This document shows, in pieces, positions 24,671 through 34,070 of a stretch of DNA of 64,000 nt. The DNA is taken from contig NZ_JAGSPB010000001.1 in assembly GCF_019204025.1 (NCBI RefSeq), positions 186,001-250,000 of the forward strand. Reading direction: 5' to 3'. A model generated the notes under the pieces. The model was not told where the DNA came from and did not search any database. It saw only the letters and a program-made list of their open reading frames with translations. Each line of letters begins with the position of its first letter. Positions within the stretch are counted from its first letter, which is position 1. The translations under genes and the position numbers were made by a program. The stretch comes from Erythrobacter ani. Lineage in GTDB: Bacteria; Pseudomonadota; Alphaproteobacteria; Sphingomonadales; Sphingomonadaceae.

Positions 24671-26524
24671 ATGAGAGAGACAAACCAGAACATCACACGC
24701 CGTCAGGCCCTTTATGGGCTTGGCGGCGTTTCCGCCTTGGCGCTCATCCCCGGCTGTGCAGGAGCAAGCTATTCTGCCGCAGATGCACTGCCACCAGCTT
24801 CGCTGTCGCCCGACGCAATGCTGGACCGCATCGCTTACGCAATGCTCGAACATGAACCGGCTCGTGCGACCGGCCTGGGTGTCGACACCGGGGAATATGC
24901 GGCATGGCGCGGCACTATGGGCGCCGCAGGTGAGGAAGGGCGCGAGGCGTATAAAGCGACCCTCGAGCGACTATTGGCAGATGCCCGCGCCTATCCGAAA
25001 GACAACCTGACAGCCGATCAACAAGTCGGCTTCGACGTTGTTGAAAGCGCGTTTTCCAAGGCTATCGAGGGCATGAACCTGCCCTATGGCGATGTGGCAG
25101 TCGGCAGCTGGCGCAACGCACCTTATGTCGTGATCCAGAATGTCGGCGGATATATCGATTTCCCGCGCTTCTTCGGCGCGACCCAGCCCCTTCGCGACAG
25201 TGCAGACGTCGATCATTATCTGAGCCGGATTGCCGAAGTGCCCAAGGTGCTGAACGGTGAGCTGGAGCGAATGCAGCAAGCCCGCGCGTTCGGCGTTGTC
25301 CCGCCAGACTTCCTGCTCGACAAGGCGATCGGCCAGATGCGCACTGCACTCAAGGACGCGATGGAAGGTGGATCGCTGGTCGAACCTCTCCAAAGCTCCG
25401 ATCTTGGCAGTGCCGATGCCGGCGCAGCGCTGGCCGATACGCTCGTACAAAAGGAAGTCGCCCCGGCATTGGAAGCGCAGCTCGCCGAACTTTACTCGAT
25501 GCGCAAGGTAGCCGATTCGGATCCGGGCATGTGGTCTCAGCCGGAAGGCGAAGCGTGGTATTCGTGGGCCACGAGCGCGTCTACGACCACCTCGCTCAGC
25601 CCCGACGAGATTCACCGGCAAGGGCTGGACGAGCTCGCCGAACTGCATGGCCGCATGGACCCGATCTTGCGCGAAGTCGGCTACACGACCGGCAGCGTCG
25701 GGGAACGGATGCAGGCGCTTTCCCAAGATCCGCGGTACAAGTTCGCCGAAGGTGATCCGGGTCGCGAGGAGATCTTCGAATTCATCGATGAACGGATCGA
25801 CTGGATCAAGGGACAGATGCCGCGCGCCTTCAACCAATTGGTGGACCCGAACATGGAAGTGCGGCGCATACCCATTAACGAAGAACCGGGCGCGCCCGGT
25901 GCCTATGGCGGTGCGGGCAGCAAGGACGGCTCGATCCCCGGCCGCTTCTGGATCAATTTGCGGACCACCGACCTGCACCGAAAATACGACCTGCCCGATC
26001 TCACATTCCACGAAGCCATCCCTGGCCACGTATGGGAAGGCGAATATTCGAACCGCCTGCCCCTCATCCGCTCGATCCTTGCCTTTGGCGCATTCAGCGA
26101 AGGTTGGGCATTGTACGGCGAGCAGCTCGCCGATGAGCTTGGCGCGTATGACGATTTCAAGGTCGGGCGACTTGGATATTTGCAAAGCCTTGCCTTCCGA
26201 GCCTGCCGCCTCGTCGTGGATACCGGGCTGCATTCAAAACGCTGGAGCCGCGAACAGGCTCGCCAGTTCTTTGTCGAGCGTAACGGATCGAAATACGAAG
26301 AAGTCGCCAGTGAGGTCGATCGGTATTGCAGCTGGCCCGGACAGGCTTGCAGTTACAAGATCGGCCATAGCGAGATCGTGCGACAACGCGCGAGAGCCGA
26401 AGCGGAGCTGGGCTCCGCCTACGACTTCAAGGCTTTCAACACCGCAGTCATTCTCGGCGGGAACGCGCCGCTTGATGTCGTCGATAAAACGGTCTCGCGC
26501 TACATTGCAGGTGCACGCGCCTGA
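24671..26524 (+). CDS. DUF885 family putative metallopeptidase, Tat-type lipoprotein
   Basis: The 617-residue protein has a twin-arginine-like N-terminus (TRRQALYGLGGVSALALIPGC) whose lipobox cysteine suggests a Tat-exported lipoprotein. The DUF885 body contains the zinc-peptidase-like motif FHEAIPGHVWEGEY (about 453-466), with HEAIPGH replacing the classic HExxH. A downstream FSEGWALYGEQLADELG (about 485-500) supplies a likely third ligand. Family members are usually annotated as uncharacterised or carboxypeptidase-like enzymes. The chosen ATG at 24671 begins the signal sequence. It lies 37 bases upstream of the cyclic-nucleotide/TrxR-like fusion gene on the same strand. Confidence 0.85.
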   Translation: MRETNQNITRRQALYGLGGVSALALIPGCAGASYSAADALPPASLSPDAMLDRIAYAMLEHEPARATGLGVDTGEYAAWRGTMGAAGEEGREAYKATLERLLADARAYPKDNLTADQQVGFDVVESAFSKAIEGMNLPYGDVAVGSWRNAPYVVIQNVGGYIDFPRFFGATQPLRDSADVDHYLSRIAEVPKVLNGELERMQQARAFGVVPPDFLLDKAIGQMRTALKDAMEGGSLVEPLQSSDLGSADAGAALADTLVQKEVAPALEAQLAELYSMRKVADSDPGMWSQPEGEAWYSWATSASTTTSLSPDEIHRQGLDELAELHGRMDPILREVGYTTGSVGERMQALSQDPRYKFAEGDPGREEIFEFIDERIDWIKGQMPRAFNQLVDPNMEVRRIPINEEPGAPGAYGGAGSKDGSIPGRFWINLRTTDLHRKYDLPDLTFHEAIPGHVWEGEYSNRLPLIRSILAFGAFSEGWALYGEQLADELGAYDDFKVGRLGYLQSLAFRACRLVVDTGLHSKRWSREQARQFFVERNGSKYEEVASEVDRYCSWPGQACSYKIGHSEIVRQRARAEAELGSAYDFKAFNTAVILGGNAPLDVVDKTVSRYIAGARA

Positions 26525-26561
26525 CCCCATCTAGGCCTTGGCGATCATTCAGGAGGCTCGC

Positions 26562-28184
26562 ATGGAACAACTCGGTGAAGATCTCGAAACCATGCGGCGC
26601 GTGCCGCTGGCCGATGCTCATGTAGACGCCATCTGCGAGATCGGCGAAGAAAAGACCTATCCAAAAGGGCACTGGTTCGCGCGCAGCGGTGATCCGATGG
26701 ACACCTTCGTCTATGTGCTCGAAGGCGAGATCGAAGTCGTCGACCCCTATTCGAAAGAGCGACTCTTCGATGCAGCGCTCGGACCGACGCAGTTCATGGG
26801 CGAAATCGGTTTCATGAACCGGGGCACCTGGTTCCTGCCGATGCGCGCGGCGCAGGAAACCCGCGTGATCGAAGCACCGCGGACGGCAATGCTCGACCTG
26901 ATGAGCCGAATTCCCGAACTCTCCGATCACATCATCACTGTGTTCGCTGCGCGGCGTCGGCGGCAGTTCGAGCTGAAGAATTCATCCGTCAAGGTTATCG
27001 GCGCAGACCGTGATCCGGACGTGCAAGCCGTCGAACGGTTCCTCTCGCGCAATCGCATTCCCTTCCAGAGCTATGACATGGATGCCTCGGACAGTGAGAC
27101 CGCGCAGGTGTGCGACCTTACCGGGCACCAGCCCTCGGTCGTGCTGGATTCCGACCGTAAACTCGACGATCCGACTCCGCGCAAGGTCGCGCAATATCTC
27201 GGGCTCGATCTCGACATCTGTTCGCAGCGCGAATTCGACTTGCTCATTGTCGGCGGCGGACCTGCCGGGGTGGCTGCGGCGGTCTATGCCGGGTCCGAAG
27301 GGCTCGACGCCCTCGTGATCGAGGACACAGCAGTCGGCGGGCAAGCGGGCACTTCGAGCCGCATCGAAAACTACATGGGCTTTCCTACCGGCATCAGCGG
27401 CACCGATCTGACCTATCGCGGCCAGATTCAGGCGCTCAAATTCGGCACACGTTTCGTCATGCCTCGGCGGGTCGTCGGGCTGATCAAGCGAGACGATGGC
27501 AGCTTCTGCGCCACGCTGGATGACGGTGACGAGCTTTGCGCAGGGTCCATCCTGGTGAGCACGGGCGTCCAGTATAATCGCCTACCGCTCGACAATCTCG
27601 AACGGCTCGAGGGAGCCGGAATCTTTTATTCCGCCACCGAGATGGAAGCCCGGTTCTGCGGTGGTACGGAGGCAGTCGTGATCGGCGGCGGCAATTCAGC
27701 TGGACAGGCAGCGATGTTCCTGTCGCGAACAGCGGCGCATGTTCATCTCGTCGTGCGGTCGGGAAGTCTGGCTGCATCGATGTCCAGCTACCTCAGCCAA
27801 AGGCTGGAAGCCGACCCCAAGGTAACAATCCACTATCACACCGAAGTGACGGCGCTCCACGGTGAAGACTGGTTGGAAGCTGTGACCTTCAAGACCAAGG
27901 ACGGTGAGCGCCGCGTCGACACACGAGCGCTGTTCATCATGATCGGGGCGGCGCCAAACACAGAATGGCTTTCCGGCCTGGTGGAAACGGATGACAAGGG
28001 ATACGTACTCACCGGAGCGCAAGTCGGCCGCGAAACCCCATTCGAAACGGGAACGGACGGCATCTTCGCTGTAGGAGACGTGCGATCCGGTTCGATCAAG
28101 CGAGTGGCCAGCGCAGTCGGCGAAGGGTCCGTAGTCGTCAGCCGGATCTGGACCTATCTGGACGAGCGCCGACGAGCTGAGTGA
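26562..28184 (+). CDS. Cyclic nucleotide-binding domain fused to thioredoxin reductase-like flavoprotein
   Basis: The 540-residue protein has three parts: a cyclic-nucleotide-binding domain (about 15-135, with GEIGFMNRGTWFLPMRA in the phosphate-binding cassette position), a glutaredoxin-like middle domain (about 142-215, without CxxC), and a TrxR-like flavoprotein (about 225-540). FAD and NADPH sites are GGGPAGVAAAVYAGSEGL (231-248), VVIGGGNSAGQAAMF and the C-terminal GIFAVGDVR. The redox CxxC of thioredoxin reductases is missing: the site reads FYSATEMEA. The start is set by AGGAGG five bases before the ATG. It may be a small-molecule-gated NAD(P)H oxidoreductase; no adenylate cyclase is nearby. 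Confidence 0.88.
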   Translation: MEQLGEDLETMRRVPLADAHVDAICEIGEEKTYPKGHWFARSGDPMDTFVYVLEGEIEVVDPYSKERLFDAALGPTQFMGEIGFMNRGTWFLPMRAAQETRVIEAPRTAMLDLMSRIPELSDHIITVFAARRRRQFELKNSSVKVIGADRDPDVQAVERFLSRNRIPFQSYDMDASDSETAQVCDLTGHQPSVVLDSDRKLDDPTPRKVAQYLGLDLDICSQREFDLLIVGGGPAGVAAAVYAGSEGLDALVIEDTAVGGQAGTSSRIENYMGFPTGISGTDLTYRGQIQALKFGTRFVMPRRVVGLIKRDDGSFCATLDDGDELCAGSILVSTGVQYNRLPLDNLERLEGAGIFYSATEMEARFCGGTEAVVIGGGNSAGQAAMFLSRTAAHVHLVVRSGSLAASMSSYLSQRLEADPKVTIHYHTEVTALHGEDWLEAVTFKTKDGERRVDTRALFIMIGAAPNTEWLSGLVETDDKGYVLTGAQVGRETPFETGTDGIFAVGDVRSGSIKRVASAVGEGSVVVSRIWTYLDERRRAE

Positions 28185-28213
28185 TTGGCCAGAAGTCGCG
28201 AAACGCCGATATT

Positions 28214-28257
28214 CGGATGGGAACGGCGCAGCCGATAAGCCGCGCCGTTCCCATCCG
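28214..28257. repeat. 15-bp perfect inverted repeat between convergent genes
   Basis: The arms CGGATGGGAACGGCG and CGCCGTTCCCATCCG pair perfectly around a 14-base loop. It lies between the fusion gene end (28184) and the DUF937 gene end (28266), so a bidirectional transcription stop is likely, although there is no T-run on either side. Confidence 0.65.
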
Positions 28258-28265
28258 ATCGCGAC

Positions 28266-28787
28266 TTACCGTTTCATCATCCCGCCGACAATCGATCCGA
28301 GGATCCCGCCAAGCGGGTTCTGCGAAGGTGCAGCGCTTCCTGCGCCACCGCCAGTGGCCTGCTTTGCCATGTAACCAGCGACAGCCATTGCGAGGATCGG
28401 GAGCATCTTCTTGAGAAGCCCCTCGTCCAGACCCGTCATCGAGGCGACTTCGCCCGCGACCGAACGGCTTACATCCTTGCTGCCGAATATATTGCCGAGA
28501 ATATCGTTGCCCGGCGCCGTTGGCGTTGGGCTGCCGCCCAGTACCGCATCGAGCAGGCCGCCAGCAGACGACCCGCCACCGCCGAGGATCGCGCCTGCAA
28601 GGCTGCCGAGGCCGCCCATCGGATCGGGTGTCGTCGAACCGCCAGTGGCACTGCGCCCCATCCCAGCGACGATCGCAGGAAGAAGCGCGCCCGCCGCTGT
28701 TTTCGCGGTCCCTTCATCGACGCCGAGTTCTCTCGCCATCGAACTGATCGCGCCGGTCTGTTGCAGCATTTGAGCAAGGCTCATCAT
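28266..28787 (-). CDS. DUF937 domain protein
   Basis: The 173-residue protein has the DUF937 layout. An N-terminal helical segment LGVDEGTAKTAAGALLPAIV (about 22-41) is followed by a low-complexity Gly/Ser/Pro region (about 50-90). A second helical segment (SMTGLDEGLLKKMLPILAMAVAGYMAKQA) and a glycine-rich end GGILGSIVGGMMKR complete it. Function is unknown. Two adjacent ATG codons at 28787 and 28784 both follow a good GGAGAGAT-type ribosome site. A second, smaller protein of similar build lies directly upstream (28819-29139), so the two likely form a pair. Confidence 0.8.
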   Translation of the reverse strand: MMSLAQMLQQTGAISSMARELGVDEGTAKTAAGALLPAIVAGMGRSATGGSTTPDPMGGLGSLAGAILGGGGSSAGGLLDAVLGGSPTPTAPGNDILGNIFGSKDVSRSVAGEVASMTGLDEGLLKKMLPILAMAVAGYMAKQATGGGAGSAAPSQNPLGGILGSIVGGMMKR

Positions 28788-28818
28788 ATCTCTCCTGAAT
28801 GTGGGAGCGCTGTCGCGC

Positions 28819-29139
28819 TTATTTCTTACCGAACAGGCCCGACGCCATATCGGTGATATCGTTCAGCGGGTTACCGTCATGGTCTTGGTCAAGCAATTGC
28901 ATGAAACCGGTCAGCGAACCCTCACCGCCGACATGTGCCATCACTTGCGAAAGGATGTTCTGATCGAGACCGCTTTTCGCCGAGGCCACCTCCAACGTGT
29001 CGCCATCCGCCTGATGACCGTCGGTCAGGGCGGCGATAGCCTTTTCTGCAACCGACTGATCGATGCCAAGTTTATCAGCCATGTTTTTCACGGTCGGGTG
29101 GTTGTGGGCCGCGCCCAGGATTTGATCGAAAAGGCTCAT
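28819..29139 (-). CDS. Small DUF937-like protein with EF-hand-like loop
   Basis: The 106-residue protein has the helical pattern of the DUF937 group (HPTVKNMADKLGIDQSVAEKAIAAL, then LDQNILSQVMAHVGG). Near the end it has an EF-hand-like loop DQDHDGNPLNDI (84-95) with the D-x-D-x-D-G spacing. It lies 31 bases upstream of the larger DUF937 gene on the same strand and is probably co-transcribed with it. There is no signal peptide or membrane helix. Calcium binding is possible but unproven; similar loops occur in other family members. Confidence 0.75.
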   Translation of the reverse strand: MSLFDQILGAAHNHPTVKNMADKLGIDQSVAEKAIAALTDGHQADGDTLEVASAKSGLDQNILSQVMAHVGGEGSLTGFMQLLDQDHDGNPLNDITDMASGLFGKK

Positions 29140-29207
29140 TGATCTGCTCTCCAGTCTCTTAAGTATCCCTGTCCCTAATCAGACGTATCAGCACAGCTTT
29201 CGTGCCG

Positions 29208-29250
29208 AAAAAAGCCCCGCCCGGCGCAGATGCACCGGACGGGGCTTTTC
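29208..29250 (-). terminator. Rho-independent terminator of pckA
   Basis: The stem AAAAGCCCCG / CGGGGCTTTT is extended by CCGG pairing and followed on the minus strand by six T residues. It lies 23 bases beyond the pckA stop codon. Confidence 0.87.
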
Positions 29251-29272
29251 CTCTCCAGCTTGTAAAGCGCAA

Positions 29273-30889
29273 TCAGGCGGCAATGGGCGCAGCAGGTGCG
29301 GCCTGGCGCACGCCTTCGTCCACATGCGGCGCGAACTCGGCAAAATTGTCGATGAAAAGCTGCACCAGCTTGTGCGCGGTCCGGTCATATTCGGATTTGT
29401 CGTCCCAGGTGCTGCGCGGGTCGAGGATCGTCTGATCGATCCCCTGCTCCGCTAGGACTGGGACATGGACCGGCACTTCGAAACCGAAATTGCCATCCTT
29501 GCGATATTCGACATTGTCGAGATCGCCGTCGAGAGCCGCGTTCAGAAGCGCACGCGTTGCCTTGATCGGCATGCGGTTGCCGGTGCCGTACTTGCCGCCG
29601 GTCCAGCCGGTGTTGAGCAGCCAACACTGGACCTGCCCCTTGGCGATGCGTTCTTTCAGCAGGTTGCCGTAAACGCTCGGATGACGCGGCATGAACGGCG
29701 CGCCGAAACATGTGCTGAAAGTGGCTTCCGGCTCGGTCACGCCGATTTCAGTCCCTGCAACCTTTGCAGTGTATCCAGAAAGGAAGTGATACATCGCCTG
29801 ATCGGGCGTCAACCGCGCAATCGGAGGCAGCACGCCAAATGCATCGGCGGTCAGCATCACGACATTGCTTGGAACCGGGCCGAGATTATCCTCGCTGGTA
29901 TTGGGGATATAGTCGATCGGGTACGCGCCGCGCGTGTTTTCAGCGAGCGAGTTGTCGTCGAAATCGAGTTCACGCGTCTGCGGGTCCATCACGACGTTTT
30001 CAAGCACGGTGCCAAATCGGCGCGTGGTCGCGTAGATCTCTGGCTCGGCCTCTTCCGACAGGCGGATCATCTTGGCGTAGCAACCACCTTCGAAATTGAA
30101 GACCGCGGTGTCCGACCAGCCGTGCTCGTCATCGCCGATCAGCGTGCGCGATGCGTCTGCCGAAAGCGTGGTCTTGCCCGTTCCCGACAGACCGAAAAAC
30201 ACTGCGGTCTTGCCATCTTCGCTAATATTGGCCGAGCAATGCATCGGCATGACACCCTTAACCGGCAGCAGGTAGTTGAGGATGCCGAAGACGCTCTTCT
30301 TCATCTCGCCGGCATATTTGGTGCCGCCAATCAGGATCAGTTTTTCAGTGAGGTTGACCGCAATCACGGTTTCGCTGTTCGTGCCGTGGCGCGCCGGGTC
30401 AGCCTTGAAACTGGGAAGGTCGATGATTGTGTATTCAGGCGCAAAGTCGGCCAGCTCTTCCGTGGTCGGACGAACCAGCAAAGTGCGGATGAACAGGTTG
30501 TGCCAAGCGAGTTCATTGATGACGCGCACATTCACGCGGTGCTCCGGCTGCGAACCGCCGAAAAGGTCAGCCACATATAGTGTTTCCTTGCCCCCTAAAG
30601 CTGTCATGAAGTCCGCTTTGAGATTGGCGAAGTGTTCGGGTGTCATCGCCGCATTGACCTTGCCCCACCACACCGTGTCTTCGGTGGTTTCATCACGAAC
30701 GATGAACTTGTCTTTCGCGCTGCGGCCGGTCTTTGCGCCGGTCTGAACCACGAGGGCACCATGCTTTGACAACGCGCCCTCTTCGGCGGCGAGCGACGCC
30801 TCGACCAGCGCGGGCGTGCCAAGATTGGGGTGGATTTCCGCTCGGGTTTCGATCCCCTGACTGGTCAGCGATTGGGCAAGAGGCGTCAA
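29273..30889 (-). CDS. pckA: Phosphoenolpyruvate carboxykinase (ATP)
   Basis: PckA converts oxaloacetate to phosphoenolpyruvate, the first step of gluconeogenesis. The roughly 540-residue protein shows the substrate site [12 protein letters not shown], the P-loop [24 protein letters not shown] (metal-binding), [11 protein letters not shown] and [10 protein letters not shown]. It has a TTG start: TTG at 30889 has GGAG eight bases upstream, while a TTG at 30895 is closer than usual to that GGAG. There is no ATG in a usable position. The gene is divergent from chvI. In other alphaproteobacteria pckA adjoins chvI-chvG and is under ChvI control, which fits this layout. Confidence 0.95.
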   Translation of the reverse strand: MTPLAQSLTSQGIETRAEIHPNLGTPALVEASLAAEEGALSKHGALVVQTGAKTGRSAKDKFIVRDETTEDTVWWGKVNAAMTPEHFANLKADFMTALGGKETLYVADLFGGSQPEHRVNVRVINELAWHNLFIRTLLVRPTTEELADFAPEYTIIDLPSFKADPARHGTNSETVIAVNLTEKLILIGGTKYAGEMKKSVFGILNYLLPVKGVMPMHCSANISEDGKTAVFFGLSGTGKTTLSADASRTLIGDDEHGWSDTAVFNFEGGCYAKMIRLSEEAEPEIYATTRRFGTVLENVVMDPQTRELDFDDNSLAENTRGAYPIDYIPNTSEDNLGPVPSNVVMLTADAFGVLPPIARLTPDQAMYHFLSGYTAKVAGTEIGVTEPEATFSTCFGAPFMPRHPSVYGNLLKERIAKGQVQCWLLNTGWTGGKYGTGNRMPIKATRALLNAALDGDLDNVEYRKDGNFGFEVPVHVPVLAEQGIDQTILDPRSTWDDKSEYDRTAHKLVQLFIDNFAEFAPHVDEGVRQAAPAAPIAA

Positions 30890-30895
30890 CGTCAA

Positions 30896-31207
30896 ATCTC
30901 CATCAAAGGACTGGCTTCATTTCATACGGAAGCAGGCAGTTCCCAGCGATTCATGCACCGGTATGCACGGTGAAGCGCAATAGCCTGCAGAAAGGGCAAA
31001 AATATGCCCGCAGAATCCGTCTAATCCCATTTTTTATCTCGCATATATCCCCACTCTGCGCACGTCAAACGCGCACACGGCCATTAACCCAAAGAGGTAA
31101 CGTGCACTCAACTGGCCGCATAAACTGGGCTCCGTTGTCTCTCGTTCTCATACGCGCTAATCGTCTGGAAACGCGGCTGTACCCCCGCAAGCCGCAGGAG
31201 AGTAAGT
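30896..31207. other. Divergent intergenic region between pckA and chvI
   Basis: This 312-base gap holds the promoters of two divergent units. I see no gene, terminator or clear operator. AT-rich stretches (ATTTTTTATCTCGCATATATCC around 31030) are plausible promoter elements. CCGCAGGAGAGTAAGT before 31208 provides the chvI ribosome-binding site. Confidence 0.5.
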
Positions 31208-31990
31208 ATGACCGATACGATGGAAGGCGCCACCGGCGATGAGGGTTCGCAGGCGTCCCCGGTCGCCTCGGAAGACGCACCGGTAATCGCTCTCGTGGAT
31301 GATGATCGTAACATCCTGACAACCGTTTCTATCGCGTTGCAGGCGGAAGGTTTCGTGACAAGGCTGTATTCCGACGGCGAAACCGCGCTCAAGGCGCTGA
31401 TCGAAAACCCGCCCGCGCTCGGCGTGTTCGATATCAAGATGCCGAAACTGGATGGTCTGGAACTGCTCAAGCTGGTGCGCGAGCATGTCCCCCTTCCCGT
31501 GATCTTCCTTACGTCGAAGGATGATGAGGAAGATGAGGAAGCCGGCCTTGAACTCGGCGCCGACGACTATATCGCCAAACCCTTCAGCCAGCGTCTTCTG
31601 ATCGCGCGCATCCGCGCCATCCTGCGCCGCGCCGACCCCGTGCGGGAGCTTGGCGGAGAAGATACCGGTACAGGAGAAGCTGCGCACCAGAGCCTGGAGC
31701 GCGGACGGTTGCAGATGGATCCTGCCCGGCATCACGTGACATGGGATGGACGTCCGGTCAGCCTGACCGTCACCGAATTCCTGATCCTCGAAGCGCTCGC
31801 CGCGCGTCCGGGCGTCATCAAGAGCCGCAATCAGTTGATGGACGCGGCCTATCCCGACGACATTTTCGTAGATGATCGCACTGTCGACAGCCACATCAAG
31901 CGGATGCGGCGCAAATTCCGCAGCGCCGATCCGCAATTCAGCGCGATCGATACGCTATACGGCGCAGGCTACAGCTTCAACGATGGCTGA
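31208..31990 (+). CDS. chvI: Response regulator ChvI
   Basis: The 260-residue OmpR-type regulator has a receiver domain (about 25-145). Its acidic pocket is LVDDDRNIL, its phospho-acceptor is Asp79 in GVFDIKMPK, and Lys-Pro in [12 protein letters not shown] is conserved. The C-terminal winged helix (about 165-258) contains [22 protein letters not shown] and [16 protein letters not shown]. ChvI with ChvG is the alphaproteobacterial envelope/acid-responsive system. Its partner gene starts eight bases before its stop. The downstream hprK-rapZ-EIIA-ptsH genes and divergent pckA match the typical arrangement, which supports the assignment to ChvI rather than another OmpR regulator. Confidence 0.93.
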   Translation: MTDTMEGATGDEGSQASPVASEDAPVIALVDDDRNILTTVSIALQAEGFVTRLYSDGETALKALIENPPALGVFDIKMPKLDGLELLKLVREHVPLPVIFLTSKDDEEDEEAGLELGADDYIAKPFSQRLLIARIRAILRRADPVRELGGEDTGTGEAAHQSLERGRLQMDPARHHVTWDGRPVSLTVTEFLILEALAARPGVIKSRNQLMDAAYPDDIFVDDRTVDSHIKRMRRKFRSADPQFSAIDTLYGAGYSFNDG

Positions 31991-33566
31991 AGACGCTTAC
32001 CAAAGCGCCAGTCTGGAGACGCCGCAGGTCGGCAGCGGCAGCGAAACATTGAGCGGGGGCGGACGGTTCTCGCTCACTGCGCGTATTCTGGTGGTGAACA
32101 TCCTGCCGCTCGCATTGCTGGGCGGGGGTCTGTTCTACATCGATAGCTACCGCACTCAGCTCATCAACGAACGGTTCAAGCTGGCCCGGATCGAGGCGCA
32201 GATTACCGCCGAGGCGCTCGCCGGTGCCACTCGTGAGAGACAAGAGGCCCTGCTCGTTCAGATCGGCAAGGAGCAGGGAATGCGGCTGCGCATGTTCGAT
32301 GCCGAGGGGCTGCTTTGGGCGGACAGCTTCGCACTCGATGAACCTTCGTTCGAATTCGATGACATCAGCGACGATACGTGGGATCAGCAATTCGCGCGCT
32401 GGCTCGATCGTACGGTCGATACAATCGTCAGTGCTGAGGCCGTAACCGATTATGTCGAACCCGAAGCGCAAACCGCAGATGCATGGCCCGAGCTCGTCCG
32501 CGCGCGCGAAGAACGCCTTAGCCAGATCACCCTTTACGATTGGGAAGATGGTACGCCAGTCATCACCGCCGCTGCTCCGGTTGGCCTAAACGGCGCCACA
32601 TTGCTGACTGTACGTAACGCCGTGGACATCACCGCGACCGTTCGCGCCGCCCGGACTACGCTTGTTACTGCGGTTCTCCTGGTGTTGTTCGCCTCTGCAA
32701 TGCTGTCGCTTTATCTTGCGCGCACGATTGTCACTCCGCTGCGAGAGCTTGCCCGCGCCGCAATCAAGGTGCGTCAGGGGCGCGAGCGGGACGTCGAGGT
32801 GCCGCGACTGCCAGAGCGCAGCGACGAGATCGGACTGCTCGCCCGTGCGGTTTCCGATATGACCGGCGCCCTGCGGCAGCGGATTGACGCGGTTGACAGT
32901 TTTGCCGCCGACGTTGCCCATGAAATCAAAAACCCGCTCGCCAGCCTGCGGAGCGCGATCGAATCCCTGCCCCGCGTGAAAGACGCCGAGACCCGCCGGG
33001 AACTGGAACAGATTGCTACGCATGATGTACGCCGCATCGACCGCCTCGTTTCGGAAATATCGGACGCCAGCCGGATCGATGCGGAAATGTCGCGCGCCAC
33101 TTTGGAACGGATCGACATGGTCAGCCTGGTGCGGGAAATCATCGGCAGCCGAGAGCACCGGGCAGAGAATCTCGACCATCGCATCGAACTCAACACTCGT
33201 GGTTTCGCGGCGCATGTGCTTGGCGTGGGCGCACGGCTGGAACGCGTGGTCGAGAACCTGCTCGACAATGCCGTATCCTTCTCCCCGCCCGAAGCCCCAA
33301 TCGAGGTCACGATCGATAATGATGGCAGCTGCGTGACTGTCGTCGTTTGCGATTCTGGCCCGGGAATACCTGAAAATTCGCGGGAAAAGGTGTTTCACCG
33401 CTTCCATTCGGTCCGCCCCGAAGAAGAAGACTTCGGCAATCATTCAGGCTTGGGACTGGCGATCGCTCGAGCCATCGCAGAAGCCCACGATGGATCACTG
33501 GCGGCGGAAGCTCGCCCGGATGGGAAAAGCGGTGCGTGCTTGCGTTTCAAGCTTCCTGCTGCATGA
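31983..33566 (+). CDS. chvG: Sensor histidine kinase ChvG
   Basis: The 527-residue inner-membrane sensor kinase has two transmembrane segments (about 32-52 and 220-245) flanking a periplasmic sensing domain. A HAMP linker follows, then HisKA with the phospho-accepting histidine in [18 protein letters not shown]. The ATPase domain has [25 protein letters not shown] and [14 protein letters not shown]. The ATG at 31983 overlaps the end of chvI by eight bases. The last codon overlaps the hprK start (ATGA). It phosphorylates ChvI; the kinase is probably held inactive in the periplasm by an inhibitor such as ExoR in relatives, but no such gene is visible. Confidence 0.92.
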   Translation: MAEDAYQSASLETPQVGSGSETLSGGGRFSLTARILVVNILPLALLGGGLFYIDSYRTQLINERFKLARIEAQITAEALAGATRERQEALLVQIGKEQGMRLRMFDAEGLLWADSFALDEPSFEFDDISDDTWDQQFARWLDRTVDTIVSAEAVTDYVEPEAQTADAWPELVRAREERLSQITLYDWEDGTPVITAAAPVGLNGATLLTVRNAVDITATVRAARTTLVTAVLLVLFASAMLSLYLARTIVTPLRELARAAIKVRQGRERDVEVPRLPERSDEIGLLARAVSDMTGALRQRIDAVDSFAADVAHEIKNPLASLRSAIESLPRVKDAETRRELEQIATHDVRRIDRLVSEISDASRIDAEMSRATLERIDMVSLVREIIGSREHRAENLDHRIELNTRGFAAHVLGVGARLERVVENLLDNAVSFSPPEAPIEVTIDNDGSCVTVVVCDSGPGIPENSREKVFHRFHSVRPEEEDFGNHSGLGLAIARAIAEAHDGSLAAEARPDGKSGACLRFKLPAA

Positions 33567-34000
33567 CAGGCGCCCGGTCGATGACATTCCGGGGCACTGG
33601 TGTCGCGATTGGCAGCCGAGCCCTGTTGCTGGAAGGGGTCCCAGGCACCGGTAAATCCAGTCTTGCTCTCGCACTCATAGACCGAGGCGCGCAGCTGATC
33701 GGTGATGACGGTGTGACACTGGAGCGGCACGGCGAAGAGGTTATCGCTACGCCGCCTCCAAATATTGCGGGGCTTCTCGAAGTGCGCGGCGTAGGTCTGG
33801 TGGAATTGCCGACCGCGCAAGCCGTGCCGGTCGCACTGATCCTCACCTTGGGCGAAAAAGGCGACCGGCTGCCCGAACGGGTTGCAATTCGTGATCTGCT
33901 TGGCGTTTCGGTGCCTGTGCTGCCCTTCCTCCCGGGCGAGATCGCTCCGGCCCAGCGCGCCGAGCTGGCGCTGGCAAGGCACGGTCTGAGTGGCATCTAG
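33563..34000 (+). CDS. hprK: HPr kinase/phosphorylase, short alphaproteobacterial form
   Basis: HprK phosphorylates or dephosphorylates a serine in HPr. This 145-residue form lacks the N-terminal domain of the Firmicute enzyme. The P-loop is GVPGTGKSS (25-33), followed by LIGDDGVTLER (about 46-56), and the family motif EVRGVGLVELP (about 73-83). The ATG at 33563 overlaps the chvG stop codon. The target HPr is encoded three genes downstream and retains the corresponding serine (Ser50). In related bacteria HprK adjusts the PTS-Ntr state in response to metabolites; that role is inferred here. Confidence 0.92.
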   Translation: MTGARSMTFRGTGVAIGSRALLLEGVPGTGKSSLALALIDRGAQLIGDDGVTLERHGEEVIATPPPNIAGLLEVRGVGLVELPTAQAVPVALILTLGEKGDRLPERVAIRDLLGVSVPVLPFLPGEIAPAQRAELALARHGLSGI

Positions 34001-34070
34001 CGTCTGCCAATCCACAACCCTTGCAAAAAACGCGCTTTCCATTCCGGCGCAATCTCGCGAAAACGAAGCC

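Noticed and set aside
24971-26233. 420-codon open frame opposite the DUF885 gene
   Set aside because: The sense gene has a signal peptide and HEAIPGH motif; the antisense product shows none.
28214-28257. 15-bp inverted repeat as an IS end or attachment site
   Set aside because: Single copy between two convergent gene ends, with no transposase or target duplication; more likely a terminator-like element.
29465-30580. 371-codon open frame opposite pckA
   Set aside because: Antisense shadow of a strongly conserved gene.
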